Shown here: in pieces, positions 47,901 to 54,018 of the stretch | Layout: each line of letters starts with the position of its first letter | Numbering within the stretch: the stretch's first letter is position 1 | NCBI RefSeq assembly: GCF_013393345.1 | Contig: NZ_QJRF01000073.1 | Location: 1 to 64,000 of the forward strand | Source of the DNA: Pseudomonas taiwanensis | GTDB taxonomy: Bacteria; Pseudomonadota; Gammaproteobacteria; Pseudomonadales; Pseudomonadaceae | Direction: 5' to 3' | Length of the DNA: 64,000 nt | Notes under the pieces: generated by a model | What the model was told of the DNA's origin: nothing | The model's database searches: none | Seen by the model: the letters and a program-made list of their open reading frames with translations, nothing else | Position numbers and translations under genes: made by a program

Positions 47901-50369
47901 CTCACCATCACCATCCAGGGCCGGAACGACAACCCGCACGCGATCCGTGTGGACCTGGTCGCCGTGGAGGCCGGCGGCACCAACAACGGCACCATCGGTA
48001 TCGACCCGCGCATCAACGTCATGGCCAATGACACCGACGTCGACGCCGGCGATACCAAGACGCTCATCGGTATCCGCCTCGGCGACGAGCTGGGAGGCGC
48101 GAACTTCACCCTGGTCACCGGCAGCCAGAGCATCGACGGCCTCTACGGCACCTTGATCGTTCAGCCCAATGGCGAATCGCATTACGTGGTGAACAACGCG
48201 CTTGCGGCAGTCCAGGCCCTCAAGCCCGGCGACACGCTGCAGGAAGTCTTCTCCTACCGCATGCGCGACACTGCCAGCGCCCTGAGCATCGCCCGCATCA
48301 CCATCACCATCCAGGGCGCCTGGGACGCCCCGGTCGCCGCGGACGACCTGAATATCGCCATCACCGACAATGGTGACGGTCTGGTCTTGAACCCCACCGG
48401 TAACGTCCTGCCCAACGACAGCGATGTCGACCAGGGCGACCAGCTCACCGTCACCGGCATCCGCACGGGGCCGGAGAACGGCAGCGGCACTGCCGGTTCT
48501 GTCGGCAACGTGCTGGTCGGCCAATACGGCACCCTGATCATCAATGCCGATGGCAGCTACCACTACACCATCGATATTTCCAACCCGGACGTGCTCGCCC
48601 TCGACCTGCTGGACACCCTGGTGGATCACTTCACCTATGAGGTGACCGACCTCGGCGGACTCACCGACCTGGCGCAACTGTCGATCATCGTCATTGGTCG
48701 CAACGACGCCCCGGATGGCTTCGACGACGAGGCAACGGCCATCGAGGCAGGTGGCCTGAACAACGATGTTCCGGGGCTGAACCCCAGCGGCAACGTGCTC
48801 GGCAATGACACGGATCTGGAAGGACAGCAGCTCTCGGTATCGGCCATTCGCACCGGTAGCGAAGCAGGCACTGGCACCAGCGGGACCGTTGGCACCGTAC
48901 TGCGCGGCCTCTACGGCGACCTGACGATCAACGCCGACGGCAGCTGGACCTACGTGGTCGACAACAGCCTGGCCGCAGTCCAGGCGCTGCGCATCAGCGG
49001 GCAGACCCTGGTGGATGTTTTCACCTACACGCTCGCCGACACGCATCTGGCGACCGATACCGCCGAACTGCGCATCACCATCGACGGTCGCAACGACACG
49101 CCAGTCGCCCAGGATGACGACGCCACGGCGGTCGAGGCCGGCGGCGTGGCTAACGCCATCCCGGGCAGCGACCCCACCGGCAACGTCCTGACCAACGACC
49201 AGGACGTGGACAGCGTCGCCAACGGCGAAACCCGGCAGGTCCTCTCGGCCACCAGCGAACTGGGCAACAGCGCGCTGGTCGGGCAGGCCCTGGTGGGCCG
49301 CTACGGCACGCTGACCCTGAATGCCGATGGCAGCTATATCTATGTGCTGGATAACGCCAACCCGTTGGTACAGGCACTGCGCACCGCCGGCGAAACCCTG
49401 CGCGAAACCTTCACCTACGTCATGCGCGACACGACCGGCGCTCAGTCCGAAGCGCGGCTGAACCTGCTGATCCAGGGCGCCAACGACAATCCGGTCGCCC
49501 AGGACGACGGCAACCTCGCCAGCGACCAGACCCCGGCGCCCCAGGCCACCGGCAATGTGCTGCCGAACGACTCGGACGTGGACGGCGGTGAGCAACTGCA
49601 GGTAGTGGGCATCCGCAGCGGTGCGGAGAACGGCACCGGCACGGCGGGTCTGGTCGGCCAGCCCATCGCCGGACGCTACGGCACCCTGGTGATCAATGCC
49701 GACGGCAGTTACACCTACAGCATCGACCTGACCAACCCCGAAGTGCTCAGGGCCGCTGGCCTCGGTCGCGTGCTGCAGGATGTCTTCACCTACACGGTGG
49801 GCGACCGCGCCGGCGCGACCGACCTGGCGCAGCTGACGATCGACCTGGATATCGCCGCGCCCTTCATCCCCGCTCCACGGGAACCCATCGGCCCGCACGA
49901 GGACCGTGACGATCTCGACCCGTTCCGCCGCCCGCCGCTGCCCGGCCTGGACCCGGTGGTCTTCGTCGGCCCGGTGGTGGAACGCAATGATCGCCAGCTG
50001 ATGCTGTCCGGCTGGGATGCCGACGGCAGCGATCTGCGCCTGGGTCTGGAGCCGGAAATCGAGAGCGAAACCCTGAACGCCCACTTCGGCCAGATCAAGG
50101 GGCAGTTCGTCTCCCGCGCGGTACACGACAGCAGCGCCAACAGCGACCTCGACCTGGCCTGGATTCTCGGCCGTCACGGCCGGACCAGTCTGAGCGCCGA
50201 TGGCCTGCTGCCCGACCCGTCGGTGTTCGCCCCTACCACGGACAACCTGACGAAGGGCGATGCCCAGTTGCCGCCGCCCTCCGACGCCCGCACCGCCCCC
50301 GGCTTCCGTGCCCAGCTGCGCGAGGCCGCCGAGCGCCTGCGTGCGCTGGGCAATGGGCCAACCGAATAA
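38916..50369 (+). CDS. Giant surface/adhesin-type protein: LEPR motif, DUF4347, DUF11-like, VCBS repeats (3817 aa)
   Basis: A 3817-residue acidic protein with no Sec signal. Order of parts: an N-terminal LEPR motif (ALALEPRILFDGAA, 21-34); a low-complexity linker; DUF4347 (about 74-240) with ILSHGAAGEF (His130) and LYGCKVGEG (Cys173); a long region of DUF11-like/isopeptide-type beta domains (about 245-1880); an SdrD-B-like domain (about 1883-2016, GTLWNDTGT); a cadherin-like domain (2017-2158); 11 VCBS repeats (2159-3646); and a unique C-terminal 171 residues ending in a basic helix. Cys173 is the only cysteine. There are no RTX nonapeptides and no LapG-type retention module that I can see. 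Start: ATG at 38916 with GGTGA; an in-frame TTG at 38889 is less likely. The next four genes encode a TolC/HlyD/M50 export apparatus, so this is presumably its cargo. Confidence 0.88.
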   Translation: MDIDTKPGTPVPPAFRPQRRALALEPRILFDGAAATAADQQHQDTGDAGKPAATDHATPTDARSEPGQQPSASRHLLVLDSRIDGREKLTAQLPGNVEVLVVEANQDGLAAISTALAQLGQVDSIQILSHGAAGEFTLGKTTLSADNIGQFAQPLSQWSQSLSEGADIQLYGCKVGEGSAGRTLVNELARWTGADVAASSDDTGSARAGGDWDLEVTSGEIDKPIALAAAATADYDRLLAAGPTTTLSGGADVLLGNTFNFDVTFTNITADTGYAPFLDLFFPATGKDGAGAEIDDGITFVTASYLGQNLTTHVLTFDANGQASHPLAVGTDGKPVIINAADFGMRAGDQMVVVELPFASVAQGQPPITVQVTAALSDLADTDFSFSGSTPDLTIRARSGFQYGNDSLNNPATDPSILEPSANADSYVVHPTVITFDQIITTPEGETATGPNYGRSLDVTITPADAQTLTDVVLTQPVPNNVIVTAITPGGGGIITSITFHNGSTVTDPTFIQRILAQNSDGDLSNDLYISEFTVRYPTLNAPTTTSVQFFVPDDDANGVPVLNAATGDDVTITFDGPTAAGNWVPLDPRDATNGQIAFDGTGDDVSFVAKSITLQKQVSVRTDIGSTGLSPGDVLDYRLNIALSDYFAFGRTFLGVGQFAVFDRLGDGQTLIPGTATLTISQNGITQTVALISQTIVNADGSTSIIFNIGGSLANAFGLRQWLNGDLAFDNLLQGATLAVLAYQARVAQSYTPPAGAPHSEINEGDSFGNNATVTATVLFDPNNLSGFDESDISNTVSTIPTSQVNIDLADLNGGGAPAPGTELRPGDSVTFRLSYDLVTGDYENFKLTAYLPLPLFDLTGIDPNTIWRLATGNTNPNSPTSVTIGPGNSLVFTFADYVNPGINGSRIAIDFTLTVSDQPFADQRAFNVLGESSQTRTLDKSVLLTTDDVTLIASVAEPVLSMSHGVVSTSHGTVTGTTGTWNAPGTAGVPFSGSITDILAVNGNVTGIDASDRLRLATAIENRGGGNAYDVSTRITLPPGLSFVGGNLSSANLLIYRGDGTQLVAGTHFTVDNATNTITFIDGPGVGALLAGRPGTAADNSGANLVVITYDVQVAAAIGASATLQTTAELTHYASAEGGQNFVPVPLSDLANQQVAAPVISKGFAGGSLDNGDSSAAHTTGANLVVGESMLYDIVITLPEGSTQNLRIDDLIPPGLRLDTAFNGNLGYQLITTAGGALSANFVGAVTIGSLTAPSGTLGADGADARFTFTASSAAGDNNVGNNSFVIRVRLVASNVIGNQAGGVRQNDARLSYSDPDGDTPNGTAPLNRDVNLTGTKPAITIQEPTLQLTQQLITNPGLGFDEGDRVDFSITIANGNGGSDFDAFDIAFSSQLPTEMDQLALVSVTYTVGGVSTDISGSFVLDPNGRFLINTGNVDIAKGGTIVIRVTGVVNATGASVARFDNLADVRWTSLNGTNINGAADPAGERTGQDGLINTGALNDYQRTSVLIIPVAQGIRFSRVGGLGDTAAPNPTGAALETVSIGEIIRYRATVLVPEGSNPNYQLIITLDDGLTVDDLSTMRIGFISDGGLVTSLGDLIIGGTLQIIGNENSPEAQFITPDLTGAAPTGVINPIYVVLTTDGNGRQVVTLNLGNLTNGPFGTGNDGNDDDLEGVVFEFNARVDNSLGNQSATQLGVFVQDRVNGNFRATSDTLFERIVEPGFAGLNKTVTDFNANPGGTLGTATVTVGFTANGGLPAYDVHLTDGFPTGSNYTLLSITIGANTYGPGNLPAGVSFSATGGVTVDIARIDPGTSVSVVYSVQVPNSATIASTDATLSWSSLPESFTSWGGTAVGPDSTATGERTGVDGPGATLNNYVLREGAGLGIISGTLWNDTGTAATAPNDATPDPDPVPGTPAYELAIANQAINLIWAGNDGVFGSGDDKTFTTTTNANGRFSFGVLPSGLFRIDAPTTVNSIAQFGELRIRIDTDGSTLGQVQVTLGEGVAQQANSGYVELNDAPVNTLPGFQPGLEDTPLAIPGISVSDVDAERDPVVASRAIQVNLNVLRGTLSLTGPTTGVTVTGAGTANMVLVGRIADINAALAGLSYLGNLNFNGVDFLQVVSNDLGNYGDFNGNGIPGELADARTDDDFLVIRLDPVNDAPIAVNDNATAVEAGGTFNRLPGVDPRDNLLENDTDVDIATNGDQIRVVSVTSPLGVPVSVPLLGSVEVLGRYGKLVVQSNGAYQYIVDNANPEVQALRQAGDQLNETFSYVISDIGLGGPPLQSSATLSVVIQGANDTPVGVNDEGTAIEKGGVNNTDVGNPGDTPPTGFPVPGANATGNVLDNDLDVDGGEIPADPIDYGETKRVSGARALRELAPGLLFIVPAGGSVNVIGTYGTLNIASDGTYTYVLNENATAVQRLGPNDTLTEFFSYQVTDTAGLNDLAELRITIRGNYDNPLASDDRAVAQAGSGPTAIGESNPSGNVIRFPSRPGPVTQPGGNGVDNDVDAADRPNTLLRVNGVRSGLETAGGVLIGVATGSTSTTGATLLLGNFGLLRIGADGSFTYDVDSANPTVQALQAGQTLTETFTYQIIDTNGFTDLAQLVITVRGVNDPPIAQDHFNIAVERGGVANGQAGLDPTGDALLFDVDPDGDPISVISVSNDELGTTGTIGQAFDGQYGTLTLNADGTYSYVLDNDNPEVQALRLLSDFLIERFTYAISDGVEAPQSAQLVILILGRNDNPVATDDTATAVEAGGVNNGSAGVDPIGNVLDNDTDVDGGALDAIDYGETKVVGSVRTGAVEGAGTTGTLGSELRGQYGWLTLNADGSYSYRLDNSLAAVQALRAGNTLLETFNYSVVDTAGATDIALLSITIEGANDAPVANNDSAIAVEAGGLDNNLDGVDPTGNVLANDTDVDLNGETLTVVGVRHGADIGTVGSALLGDYGTLTLNADGSYTYLVDNDDPRVEALRIAGDTLSETFTYTIRDLAGALSTATLTITIQGRNDNPHAIRVDLVAVEAGGTNNGTIGIDPRINVMANDTDVDAGDTKTLIGIRLGDELGGANFTLVTGSQSIDGLYGTLIVQPNGESHYVVNNALAAVQALKPGDTLQEVFSYRMRDTASALSIARITITIQGAWDAPVAADDLNIAITDNGDGLVLNPTGNVLPNDSDVDQGDQLTVTGIRTGPENGSGTAGSVGNVLVGQYGTLIINADGSYHYTIDISNPDVLALDLLDTLVDHFTYEVTDLGGLTDLAQLSIIVIGRNDAPDGFDDEATAIEAGGLNNDVPGLNPSGNVLGNDTDLEGQQLSVSAIRTGSEAGTGTSGTVGTVLRGLYGDLTINADGSWTYVVDNSLAAVQALRISGQTLVDVFTYTLADTHLATDTAELRITIDGRNDTPVAQDDDATAVEAGGVANAIPGSDPTGNVLTNDQDVDSVANGETRQVLSATSELGNSALVGQALVGRYGTLTLNADGSYIYVLDNANPLVQALRTAGETLRETFTYVMRDTTGAQSEARLNLLIQGANDNPVAQDDGNLASDQTPAPQATGNVLPNDSDVDGGEQLQVVGIRSGAENGTGTAGLVGQPIAGRYGTLVINADGSYTYSIDLTNPEVLRAAGLGRVLQDVFTYTVGDRAGATDLAQLTIDLDIAAPFIPAPREPIGPHEDRDDLDPFRRPPLPGLDPVVFVGPVVERNDRQLMLSGWDADGSDLRLGLEPEIESETLNAHFGQIKGQFVSRAVHDSSANSDLDLAWILGRHGRTSLSADGLLPDPSVFAPTTDNLTKGDAQLPPPSDARTAPGFRAQLREAAERLRALGNGPTE
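45390..49853 (+). repeat. Eleven VCBS-type repeats within the giant protein gene
   Basis: Repeat units begin (usually N-D-x-P) at 45390, 45804, 46278, 46749, 47130, 47544, 47925, 48321, 48702, 49092 and 49482. Lengths are 372-474 bases, most 381-414. Each has the VCBS skeleton: NDxPVA..D, VEAGG, GNVL.NDTDVD, YGTLTLNADGSYTY, LxETFTY and a TITIxGR/A end. Units 2 and 3 are longer because of inserts between the GNVL and YGTL parts. Unit 11 lacks the VEAGG segment. Confidence 0.9.
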
Positions 50370-50389
50370 GCAAGGACCAAGGATCGACC

Positions 50390-51895
50390 ATGCCAAGAAC
50401 GCCCTACACGCTGCTCAGCGCCGCCATCGCCTCCACCCTGCTGCTGGGCGCCTGCTCGGCCATGAAGCCCCACGAGTACACCGACGAGGAAAGCCGGCAG
50501 CGCATCATCCGCGACCAGGCGCAGATGTACTCGAATCAAGAGCCGGTGACCGCCCCGATCACCTTCTACGAGGCTGCGGCCCGGGCCTTGAAGTACAACC
50601 TGGACTACCGCCTGAAGCTCATGGAAAGCGCGTTGGCCAGTGACCTGCGCGACGTCTCCAGCCATGAAATGCTCCCGCGCGTGGTCGCCTCGGCTGGCTA
50701 TGCCGGGCGAAACAACGACTCCGGCGGCACCTCCATTGGCATCGAGGACCGCGAGGAAAGCTTGCGGGCATCCACCTCCGAAGAGCGCTACCGCGAACTC
50801 TACGGTTTGGGCCTCTCCTGGAGCCTGCTGGACTTCGGCGTCGCCTACTACCGTACCCAGCAGAAGAGCGACCAGATCCTCATGGCCGAGGAGCGTCGCC
50901 GCAAGGTGGCGCAGAACGTCCTGCAGGATGTGCGCAACGCCTACTGGCGCGCAGTCGGCGCCCAGCGCCTGATGCCCCAGGTCGACCGCCTGCTGGTGCG
51001 TACCCACCAGGCACTGCTTTCCGCCCGCGAAGCCGAAACCAAGGGCCTCCTGCCACGCCAGGAAGTGCTGTCCTACCAGCGCGCCCTGCTCGACTCGATC
51101 TACCTGCTCACCGTGCGCCGCCAGGACCTGGAGTTCGCCCAGGCCGAACTGTCCGCGCTGATGTCGCTGCCGCCGGGGTCGAAGCTGATCCTCGCCGACC
51201 AGACCGAGCAACCGCTGCCGGAACTGAACCAGGACATCGACCGGCTAGAACAGATCTCCCTGGAAAACCGCCCGGAGATCATGGAAGAGTGGTACCGCAA
51301 GCGGGTCAACGAGAATGACCTGAAGATCGCCAAGGCCCAGCTCTGGCCCAACGTCAGCCTGGATTTCGGCTACAAGTACGACTCCAACAAATTCCTCTAC
51401 AACAGCGACTGGACGGAGACCGGCCTGCAGGTGTCCATGAACCTGCTGCGCCTGCTGCAGCTGCCGTCGTTGAACGCCGCCGCCGAATCCCAGGAAAAGA
51501 CCGACGACATGCGCCGTGTGGCACTGTCCATGGCCATCCTCACCCAGGTCCGGGTGGGCACCCTGCGCTACCAGCTGGCGCGCCAGGAAGTGGAATTCGC
51601 CGACCAGAGCCTGCGGGTGGACCAGAGTCTGCTGGACTACGCCCAGGCGGCGCGCACCACCTCCTTCGGCTCGGAGCTGGAGCTGATCCGCGCCGAAGGC
51701 CGCTACCTGCTTTCGCGCTACCAGCGTGAAGCCGCCTACTCGGACGCCCAGGCGGCCTGGGGCCGGCTGTACAACTCCGTTGGCCTGGACATCCTCCCGG
51801 AGCAGATCGAGAAGCACGACATCCAGACGCTGGCCCGAGAAATCCAGCGCACCCTGGGTGAACAGGAACACAGCAAACTTCTGGTCAGCAAATAA
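50390..51895 (+). CDS. TolC-family outer membrane efflux lipoprotein
   Basis: A 501-residue outer-membrane factor. The N-terminus is a lipoprotein signal with lipobox LLGAC (Cys22), so it is probably lipid-anchored. The body shows the TolC duplication: two coiled-coil helical regions (about 60-260 and 290-490), with a QKVAQNVLQDVRNAYWRAV-like helix start in the first half and YQLARQEVEFADQSLRVDQ in the second. TolC proteins form trimeric outer-membrane channels for type I secretion or efflux. It begins 20 bases after the giant protein's stop with AAGGAT at 7 bases, and 10 bases precede the adaptor gene. Its place argues that it is the exit duct for the giant protein. Confidence 0.9.
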   Translation: MPRTPYTLLSAAIASTLLLGACSAMKPHEYTDEESRQRIIRDQAQMYSNQEPVTAPITFYEAAARALKYNLDYRLKLMESALASDLRDVSSHEMLPRVVASAGYAGRNNDSGGTSIGIEDREESLRASTSEERYRELYGLGLSWSLLDFGVAYYRTQQKSDQILMAEERRRKVAQNVLQDVRNAYWRAVGAQRLMPQVDRLLVRTHQALLSAREAETKGLLPRQEVLSYQRALLDSIYLLTVRRQDLEFAQAELSALMSLPPGSKLILADQTEQPLPELNQDIDRLEQISLENRPEIMEEWYRKRVNENDLKIAKAQLWPNVSLDFGYKYDSNKFLYNSDWTETGLQVSMNLLRLLQLPSLNAAAESQEKTDDMRRVALSMAILTQVRVGTLRYQLARQEVEFADQSLRVDQSLLDYAQAARTTSFGSELELIRAEGRYLLSRYQREAAYSDAQAAWGRLYNSVGLDILPEQIEKHDIQTLAREIQRTLGEQEHSKLLVSK

Positions 51896-51905
51896 GGAAC
51901 ACCGC

Positions 51906-52685
51906 ATGTCGTCGATCGCTGAGCGCAGTCTGCTCGCCCTGTTTGCGTCCCTTGTCCTGTCTCTACCGTTACCCATCGCCCTTGCCGATGACCTGCCCCC
52001 GGCCGCCCCCAGCGAGGACCCCGGCGCCATCCGCGTGCTGCTCAGCGCTGACCTGGAAACCACGCTTTCCAGCCAGATGAACGGCACCCTCGGCGAACTC
52101 AAGGCGTCCCTCGGCCAGCAGGTGGCGAAAGACGCCCTGTTGGCCCAGCTCAACTGCGAAGAGGCCCAGGCCCGTGCCAAGGTCGCCGCTGCCGAGCTGA
52201 CCATGGCCCGGCAGAACCTCGATGCCAAACGCAACCTGCGCAAGCTGGATGCGGTAGGCGACCTGGAAGTGGCCATGGCCAACACCGAGGTCCAGAAGGC
52301 TGAAGGCGCCCGCTCCCTGGCCCAGGCCCAGAGCGGCTACTGCCGGGTACAGGCGCCCTTCTCCGGCCGGGTCGCCAAGGTGCACGTGAAGCCTTACCAG
52401 ACCGTGGCGGCCGGTACGCCGTTGTTCGACCTGGTCAGCGACGGTGCCCTCAAGGTGCGCCTGAACGTGCCGTCGAGCCTGTTGCCGCAGCTCAAGCCCG
52501 GCCTGGCGCTGGAGGTCAGCATCCTGGAAACCGGGAAGTCCTATGGCGCCCACATCAGCGCCATCAACTCACGAGTCGACGCTGTGGCCCAGACCGTGGA
52601 ACTGGAAGCGCGGCTCGACGCCGAGCACCCGGAACTGATCGCCGGCATGAGCGGCACCGCACGCTTCCCGCAAGCCCATGAATGA
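51906..52685 (+). CDS. HlyD/RND-type periplasmic adaptor (short, 259 aa)
   Basis: A 259-residue periplasmic adaptor with a signal peptide (LLALFASLVLSLPLPIALA). The lipoyl/barrel-sandwich half-motifs are MNGTLGELKASLGQQVAKDALLAQLNCEE and GYCRVQAPFSGRVAKVHVKPYQTVAAGTPLF, separated by a short helical hairpin (about 80-125), then a beta-barrel domain. It is half the size of a usual HlyD and has no inner-membrane anchor apart from the signal peptide. Adaptors of this type bridge an inner-membrane component and TolC. The ATG at 51906 has AAGGAA at 6 bases. The next gene begins inside it (8-base overlap). Confidence 0.87.
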   Translation: MSSIAERSLLALFASLVLSLPLPIALADDLPPAAPSEDPGAIRVLLSADLETTLSSQMNGTLGELKASLGQQVAKDALLAQLNCEEAQARAKVAAAELTMARQNLDAKRNLRKLDAVGDLEVAMANTEVQKAEGARSLAQAQSGYCRVQAPFSGRVAKVHVKPYQTVAAGTPLFDLVSDGALKVRLNVPSSLLPQLKPGLALEVSILETGKSYGAHISAINSRVDAVAQTVELEARLDAEHPELIAGMSGTARFPQAHE

Positions 52686-54018
52686 CCGCCTGCCACACCC
52701 GCAGTTGCTGCTGGCGCTGGCCGCGCTGCGCGATCGCGCCCTCGCCGCCGACTCGCTCAACGCCCTGGCCTTCTCCATTGCCAACGATCCCTATGCGTTG
52801 CTGCGCTACCACCAGGCGCTAGTGCTCGCCCAGCGTGGCGCGGACCTGGAACTGCTCTGCGTTTCCGGCCTCGCCCGCCCAAGCGAAGACTCGCCCTACC
52901 TGGTCTGGCTTCGTCGCGCCAGCCGTTGGCTCAGCACCCAACTGCCCGACGCCCAGCCACGCTGGCTGGCCCGCGACGCCGTGGAACCGCCCGAAGACAT
53001 CGCCGAAGGCTGGGCCGAGTGGTGGCCAGCCGGACTCTGGTGCATTCCCCTGCACGACAGGGAAGGAACGCGTCTGGGGTTAGTACTGTTCCTGCTGGAT
53101 GCCCCGCCGGCCGACTCCCTGGCGCCGCTGGCCGATGGCCTCTGGCAGACCTGGGCCCATTGCTGGGCCGCCTTTACGACTCGGCGCCGCCTGTTCGGCT
53201 GGCGCCCGAGCAAGCGCCAACTCCTGGCCGCGCTGGCGGTGGCCGCTGCGCTGATGCTGGTACCGGTGCGGCAAACGGCACTGGCACCCGCCGAGATCGT
53301 CTCGCGCCAGGCGGAGGTCATCAGCTCCCCCATCGATGGGGTGATCGAGCGCATGCAAGTCCGGCCTAACCAGTCGGTGGAAGCCGGCACCCTGCTCTTC
53401 ACCCTCGACGAAACCACCCTGAAGAGCCGCGCCGAAGTGCTCGGCAAGGAAGTCGCGGTGGCCGATGCGGAATTGATGGCGGCCAGCCAGCGCGCCTTCG
53501 ACAACCCCCAGAGCAAGAGCGAGTTGACCCTGCTCAACGGACGCGCCCAGCAGCGCCGCGCCGAACTGGCGGCGGTCCAGGCGCAGTTGCAACGTACCCG
53601 TGTGCGCTCGCCGCGCGCCGGCGTGGCGGTGTTCAGCGACCCCAACGACTGGCTGGGAAAACCGGTGGCGACCGGCGAGCGCATTCTCCAGGTGGCCGAT
53701 CCCACGCAACCGGCGATGTTGATCCAGCTGCCGGTAGCCGATGCCATCGCCCTGGAGCCTGGCGCGGAGGTCACGCTCTTCCTCACCGCCTATCCGCTCT
53801 CGCCGCTCAAGGGCGAGGTGCTGGAAACCAGCTACCAGGCCCGCGCCAATGAGGAAGGCGTAGTCGCCTACCGGCTGCTGGCCAGTGTCGAAGGCCAGCC
53901 GGAGCATGCCCGCCTCGGTCTGCACGGCACCGCCAAGCTCTACGGCGAAAGGGTAGTGCTGGGTTACTACCTGCTGCGCCGGCCCTTTGCCGCGCTGCGT
54001 GCCTGGACCGGGCTGTGA
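52678..54018 (+). CDS. GAF-like domain / transmembrane / HlyD-type adaptor fusion
   Basis: A 446-residue single-pass inner-membrane protein. Residues about 15-168 form a cytoplasmic GAF-like domain (ALAFSIANDPYALLRYHQAL and LWCIPLHDREGTRLGLVLFL). A membrane helix at about 181-197 is followed by a periplasmic HlyD-type adaptor: SSPIDGVIERMQVRPNQSVE as the first lipoyl half, a helical hairpin (about 250-305), then RVRSPRAGVAVFSDPNDWLGK as the second half. GAF domains bind small ligands or mediate dimer contacts, so export may be gated by a cytoplasmic signal; that is inference. It overlaps the previous gene by 8 bases and the next by 4 (GTGA), showing tight coupling. Confidence 0.83.
   Translation: MNDRLPHPQLLLALAALRDRALAADSLNALAFSIANDPYALLRYHQALVLAQRGADLELLCVSGLARPSEDSPYLVWLRRASRWLSTQLPDAQPRWLARDAVEPPEDIAEGWAEWWPAGLWCIPLHDREGTRLGLVLFLLDAPPADSLAPLADGLWQTWAHCWAAFTTRRRLFGWRPSKRQLLAALAVAAALMLVPVRQTALAPAEIVSRQAEVISSPIDGVIERMQVRPNQSVEAGTLLFTLDETTLKSRAEVLGKEVAVADAELMAASQRAFDNPQSKSELTLLNGRAQQRRAELAAVQAQLQRTRVRSPRAGVAVFSDPNDWLGKPVATGERILQVADPTQPAMLIQLPVADAIALEPGAEVTLFLTAYPLSPLKGEVLETSYQARANEEGVVAYRLLASVEGQPEHARLGLHGTAKLYGERVVLGYYLLRRPFAALRAWTGL

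Noticed and set aside
38916-50369. RTX toxin or LapA-type adhesin
   Set aside because: There are no GGxGxD nonapeptides, no calcium-rich C-terminal signal and no LapG-type cleavage region. The gene set behind it also lacks LapB.
44796-50396. A 1866-residue open frame on the minus strand opposite the giant gene
   Set aside because: It lies wholly antisense to a clear VCBS-repeat gene, mirrors its repeat structure and has no family features. GC-rich codon bias leaves the opposite strand open. The same applies to the antisense frames at 39141-41195 and 41586-44201.
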